Shown here in pieces: positions 6,235 through 7,990 of a stretch of DNA of 7,990 nt. How positions within the stretch are numbered: position 1 is the first letter of the stretch; every line of letters starts with the position of its first letter. The translations under genes were made by a program, and so were the position numbers. The stretch lies in contig JBKHAN010000097.1 of NCBI GenBank assembly GCA_046542845.1, positions 1-7,990 of the forward strand. The letters are read 5' to 3'. The DNA is from SKKC01 sp046542845. Its GTDB lineage: Bacteria; Spirochaetota; Spirochaetia; DSM-27196; SKKC01. The notes beneath the pieces are model-generated. The model was not told where the DNA came from, did no database searches, and saw only the letters and a program-made list of their open reading frames with translations.

Positions 6235-6624
6235 TCACAGCCAGCTTCGCACCTCAAGCCCCTTGATGCGGCCGAAGTGTCTCAGATTGTTGGTTACCAG
6301 GGGGAGTTTGTGTACCAGAGCGATTGCTGCGATCATGAGATCCATATCTGCAATGATGGTCCCCGACCGTTTCAGATCGGCTTTAATCATAGCGAAGGCT
6401 TCACTCGCCTCTGCGGTGAGCTCAAGTACGGTAAACCGTTCGAGAAAGGGCTTGATGATCTCAAGATTCTGCCGGGGCTTCGACGAGTTATAGGCGCCAT
6501 ACAGAAGCTCTGCACTATTGATTCGGGTCGTGTACAGGCGGTGAGCGGGAATCTTCATGACCTCGGACACCACCACAGGATTTCCTTTCAGAAAGTAGAT
6601 GATGCAATCACTATCGAGTATCAC
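6235..6624 (-). CDS. vapC: VapC-type PIN ribonuclease toxin (pair 1)
   Basis: A 129-residue PIN toxin of the VapC class. Catalytic positions are Asp4 and Asp6 in ILDSD, Glu39 in SAELLYGA, and Asp93/Asp95 in ADMDLMIAA; the fourth motif is TNN (112-113), the usual form in this subgroup. It ends GLEVRSWL, close to the standard VapC C-terminus. Translation starts at GTG 6624 within the GTGA shared with the antitoxin stop, the same arrangement as in pair 2. It should act as a Mg2+-dependent endoribonuclease held inactive by the neighbouring antitoxin. Sequence differs clearly from the other two PIN genes in the window, so this is not a recent duplication. Confidence 0.9.
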   Translation of the reverse strand: MILDSDCIIYFLKGNPVVVSEVMKIPAHRLYTTRINSAELLYGAYNSSKPRQNLEIIKPFLERFTVLELTAEASEAFAMIKADLKRSGTIIADMDLMIAAIALVHKLPLVTNNLRHFGRIKGLEVRSWL

Positions 6625-6872
6625 GTAAAGTCCAACGAGAACGGCTTTGAATCCCGGTCAGCTGCAATATCAGCCACCATTGCGTCGGCCTGTGTACGGT
6701 CGAGCATTCCGGCAAATCGTAGCAGATCGTTCTGCTCGTCGGTATTCTGCATATAATATTGACGTATTGACTGCTCAATAACGTCGGTCTTTGTAGTTTC
6801 AAGATCATGACTGAGTTTTTCGAGAATCTCGATGGTCTGTTCGTTCAGTCGCACGTTTACAGCTTTTTTCAT
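6621..6872 (-). CDS. vapB: Ribbon-helix-helix antitoxin (pair 1)
   Basis: An 83-residue CopG/VapB-like antitoxin. KAVNVRLNEQT forms the DNA-reading strand, followed by two helices (IEILEKLSHDLETTKTDVIEQSIRQYYMQ) typical of ribbon-helix-helix proteins. The tail from about residue 45 (LLRFAGMLDRTQADAMVADIAADRD) is the likely toxin-binding part. A ribosome-binding site GAGG sits 5 bases before the ATG. The stop overlaps the toxin start by 4 bases. It is preceded by a large AT-rich palindromic control region and should repress its own operon together with VapC. Confidence 0.88.
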   Translation of the reverse strand: MKKAVNVRLNEQTIEILEKLSHDLETTKTDVIEQSIRQYYMQNTDEQNDLLRFAGMLDRTQADAMVADIAADRDSKPFSLDFT

Positions 6873-6881
6873 GGCAGCCTC

Positions 6882-6931
6882 AAATATCTTTACATATATT
6901 ACTATGTGTATAATATTTCGTAAAGATATTT
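6882..6931 (-). promoter_or_regulatory. Promoter of VapBC pair 1 embedded in nested palindromes
   Basis: A perfect 12-base inverted repeat, AAATATCTTTAC (6882-6893) and GTAAAGATATTT (6920-6931), encloses a second inverted repeat, ATATTA (6896-6901) and TAATAT (6911-6916), with nearly the same centre. On the minus strand TTTACG (6924-6919) and TAATAT (6901-6896), 17 bases apart, form a plausible promoter; the -35 lies in the outer arm and the -10 is the inner arm. The start would leave a leader of about 17 bases carrying the GAGG ribosome-binding site. Antitoxin binding would cover the whole promoter. Confidence 0.7.
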
Positions 6932-6935
6932 ATCG

Positions 6936-7161
6936 GCGCTTGCGCCAACCGATACTCGATGCATGTCCGTGGCGTCCATACGGGAAGCTGCGCTTTACCA
7001 CCATGAACTTTGACAAATCTACGATTCGATCGTAGATGTTACACAACACGATTCCGAGAACGTCACTCTGGGAGTGACCGACACGCGCGAGTTCGCTCCT
7101 GTTGATGTAGCTTCCCTGTTTTCAAGCAAACGGTCAGATCTTGACCTGCGCTTATTAGTAA
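6936..7161. other. Intergenic stretch without a recognised gene
   Basis: Between the VapBC pair 1 control region and the ATPase fragment I see no gene I can name. One plus-strand frame (7014-7167) reads a protein-like stretch (IYDSIVDVTQHDSEN, later FAPVDVASLFSSKRSD, LDLRLLVNIG) with no start codon. Its last residues run up to the ATPase fragment one frame away, so it may be degraded sequence of the same or another lost gene. No tRNA, terminator or mobile-element end is evident. Confidence 0.4.
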
Positions 7162-7674
7162 ATATCGGGCATCTCGCTCGATACGGCGAAGCGATGGATT
7201 TCGGTTCTGAAGACGAGCTTTCTGGTTTTCCTGCTGCCACCTCATCACCAGAATTTCAACAAGCGACTCGTCAAGACGCCCAAGCTATACTTTTACGATA
7301 CAGGACTCGTATGCAGCCTTCTTGGAATACGGAGCGCCGAGCAGGCGCGTACCAACCCGCTTCGGGGCGCACTCTTCGAGAACCTGATCGTAGCGGAAAC
7401 GGTAAAGGCGTTTACCCATCACCGTCTCAAGCCGCCGGTATTCTTCTGGCGGGACCAGACGGGCCACGAGATTGATCTGCTCGTTGAGATCGGAGGTCAA
7501 TTGTATCCGGTTGAGATCAAATCGGGTCAGACCGTCTCCGGGGGAATGTTTGATACGCTACAGTGGTGGTGCGCACAATCCGGGACCACTTTGAAATCCG
7601 CGGCGCTCGTATACGGGGGTAATGATACCTTTACCCGCAAAGAAATCGCGGTGCGTCCGTGGTTTTCAGTCTAG
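7162..7674 (+). pseudogene. C-terminal fragment of a DUF4143-type ATPase
   Basis: An in-frame stretch of 170 codons with no usable start reads the C-terminal half of the AAA+/DUF4143 ATPase family. It begins at the winged-helix segment ISLDTAKRWISVLKTSFLVF. It continues through the hallmark NFNKRLVKTPKLYFYDTGL and FENLIVAE, then the PD-(D/E)XK-like signature GHEIDLL ... YPVEIKSG, and ends at TAG 7672. Full proteins are about 380-450 residues with an N-terminal Walker A/B ATPase; that half is absent. The frame is blocked upstream by TAA at 7159. Removing one base from GGGC near 7167-7170 would join it to the preceding frame, so a frameshift and a deletion both seem possible. It is convergent with the FitA antitoxin remnant downstream. 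Confidence 0.8.
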
Positions 7675-7728
7675 CCGAGCAGGATACGCGGGACTCCCTG
7701 AAACAAAACCCGCTGCGTGCCACGCGAG

Positions 7729-7782
7729 TTAGGCGGTAAACGGATTCTTTACCTCGATACCGCAGGCTTCGAAGTCCCGTTC
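7729..7782 (-). pseudogene. Last 17 codons of a FitB/VapC toxin
   Basis: In a different frame from the overlapping antitoxin tail, the minus strand reads ERDFEACGIEVKNPFTA and a TAA stop. This matches the very common C-terminus of FitB/VapC PIN toxins (RDFEGCGVEVINPW-like). The rest of the toxin is missing. The remnant sits exactly where the toxin's 3' end is expected relative to the FitA gene. Confidence 0.7.
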
Positions 7783-7990
7783 AGGTCCAACGGATCATGC
7801 GCTGTCCTTTCAGGAAGCTCAAGATCGATGCCGTTGGCTCCAAAAAGCTCATACGCGAGATCGCCCAGGCGTTCCGGCGCTCGCACCGATGCGCGCAGGA
7901 TGCGACGAACCTCCTCCTCCATCGAGACCCCGTGGCGACTGGCACGGTCGCGCAGTTTTCTATATACATCGTCTTCGATCTGTCGCACGC
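7749..7990 (-). CDS. FitA-like ribbon-helix-helix antitoxin, 5' partial, altered C-terminus
   Basis: The frame runs off the right edge. Visible residues VRQIEDDVYRKLRDRASRHGVSMEEEVRRILRASV are a FitA/VapB ribbon-helix-helix domain (the SMEEEVRRIL signature is typical); only a few N-terminal residues should be missing. The toxin-binding part follows (LAYELFGANGIDLELPER...HDPLDL). Family members normally stop right after such an ...P-x-D-L/F end and overlap a toxin start. Here the frame continues into NGTSKPAVSR, which is the out-of-frame reading of the toxin's own C-terminal codons. I infer that a deletion removed nearly all of the toxin and fused the two genes out of frame. The antitoxin may still be a DNA-binding orphan. 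Confidence 0.75.
   Translation of the reverse strand, partial: VRQIEDDVYRKLRDRASRHGVSMEEEVRRILRASVRAPERLGDLAYELFGANGIDLELPERTAHDPLDLNGTSKPAVSR

Noticed and set aside
6211..6756. Open frame of 181 codons on the plus strand across VapBC pair 1
   Set aside because: It is antisense to two confidently identified genes with complete motifs; its peptide shows no recognisable features.
7683..7715. Possible terminator hairpin (GCGGG ... CCCGC) after the ATPase fragment
   Set aside because: Only five pairs with a 16-base loop and no U-tract on the plus strand; too weak to annotate.
7727..7734. GTTAGGC (GCCTAAC on the minus strand) at the end of the toxin remnant, resembling an integron attC core site, in an island of TA cassettes
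   Set aside because: No matching partner core (RYYYAAC or GTTRRRY) with the needed inverted-repeat structure was found within the usual distance, and the other module junctions lack such cores; several junctions (about 50 bases) are too short and are occupied by promoters.
3625..7990. CRISPR array, tRNA genes or insertion-sequence ends in the accessory region
   Set aside because: No regularly spaced direct repeats, no cloverleaf-like sequence and no transposase fragment or terminal inverted repeats flanked by target duplications were seen.

Overview
The window is GC-rich bacterial chromosomal DNA. The first gene is a large protein with a C-terminal region that looks like an outer-membrane barrel, which points to a diderm (two-membrane) host. 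Codon use and protein style would fit a GC-rich environmental spirochaete or similar Gram-negative, but nothing here fixes the taxon, so that is only a guess.

Layout: bases 2-2995 (+) hold the 3' part of a large zinc-metallopeptidase / beta-propeller / barrel-like protein whose start lies upstream of the window. A hairpin that begins at its stop codon separates it from a convergent flavodoxin-fold NAD(P)H oxidoreductase (3039-3617, -). That gene has a near-consensus promoter placed so close to the ATG that the mRNA should be leaderless.

From 3625 to the right edge almost every recognisable gene lies on the minus strand and belongs to a toxin-antitoxin (TA) system. In transcription order (right to left) these are: a FitA-type antitoxin cut by the window edge, with only the last 17 codons of its partner FitB/VapC toxin left behind it; an intact VapBC pair (6872-6235); a second intact VapBC pair (6141-5492); an intact MazEF pair (5440-4852); a VapC that has lost its antitoxin and its own N-terminus but still has a palindromic operator-like element in front; an MNT nucleotidyltransferase / HepT pair in which HepT looks internally shortened; and an unrecognised 42-codon ORF. 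Between the FitA antitoxin and the first VapBC pair, on the plus strand, sits the C-terminal fragment of a DUF4143-type ATPase (PD-(D/E)XK part retained, AAA+ part missing).

The block reads as an accessory island where TA modules have accumulated and are at different stages of decay. Three modules look complete, each antitoxin-first with the toxin start overlapping the antitoxin stop. Three show deletions that removed a toxin, an antitoxin plus toxin start, or part of a toxin. The intact VapBC pairs have promoters embedded in clear inverted repeats, as expected for autoregulation by ribbon-helix-helix antitoxins. I do not see a new kind of system. The most informative signals are the deletion scars, the operators, and the leaderless promoter.
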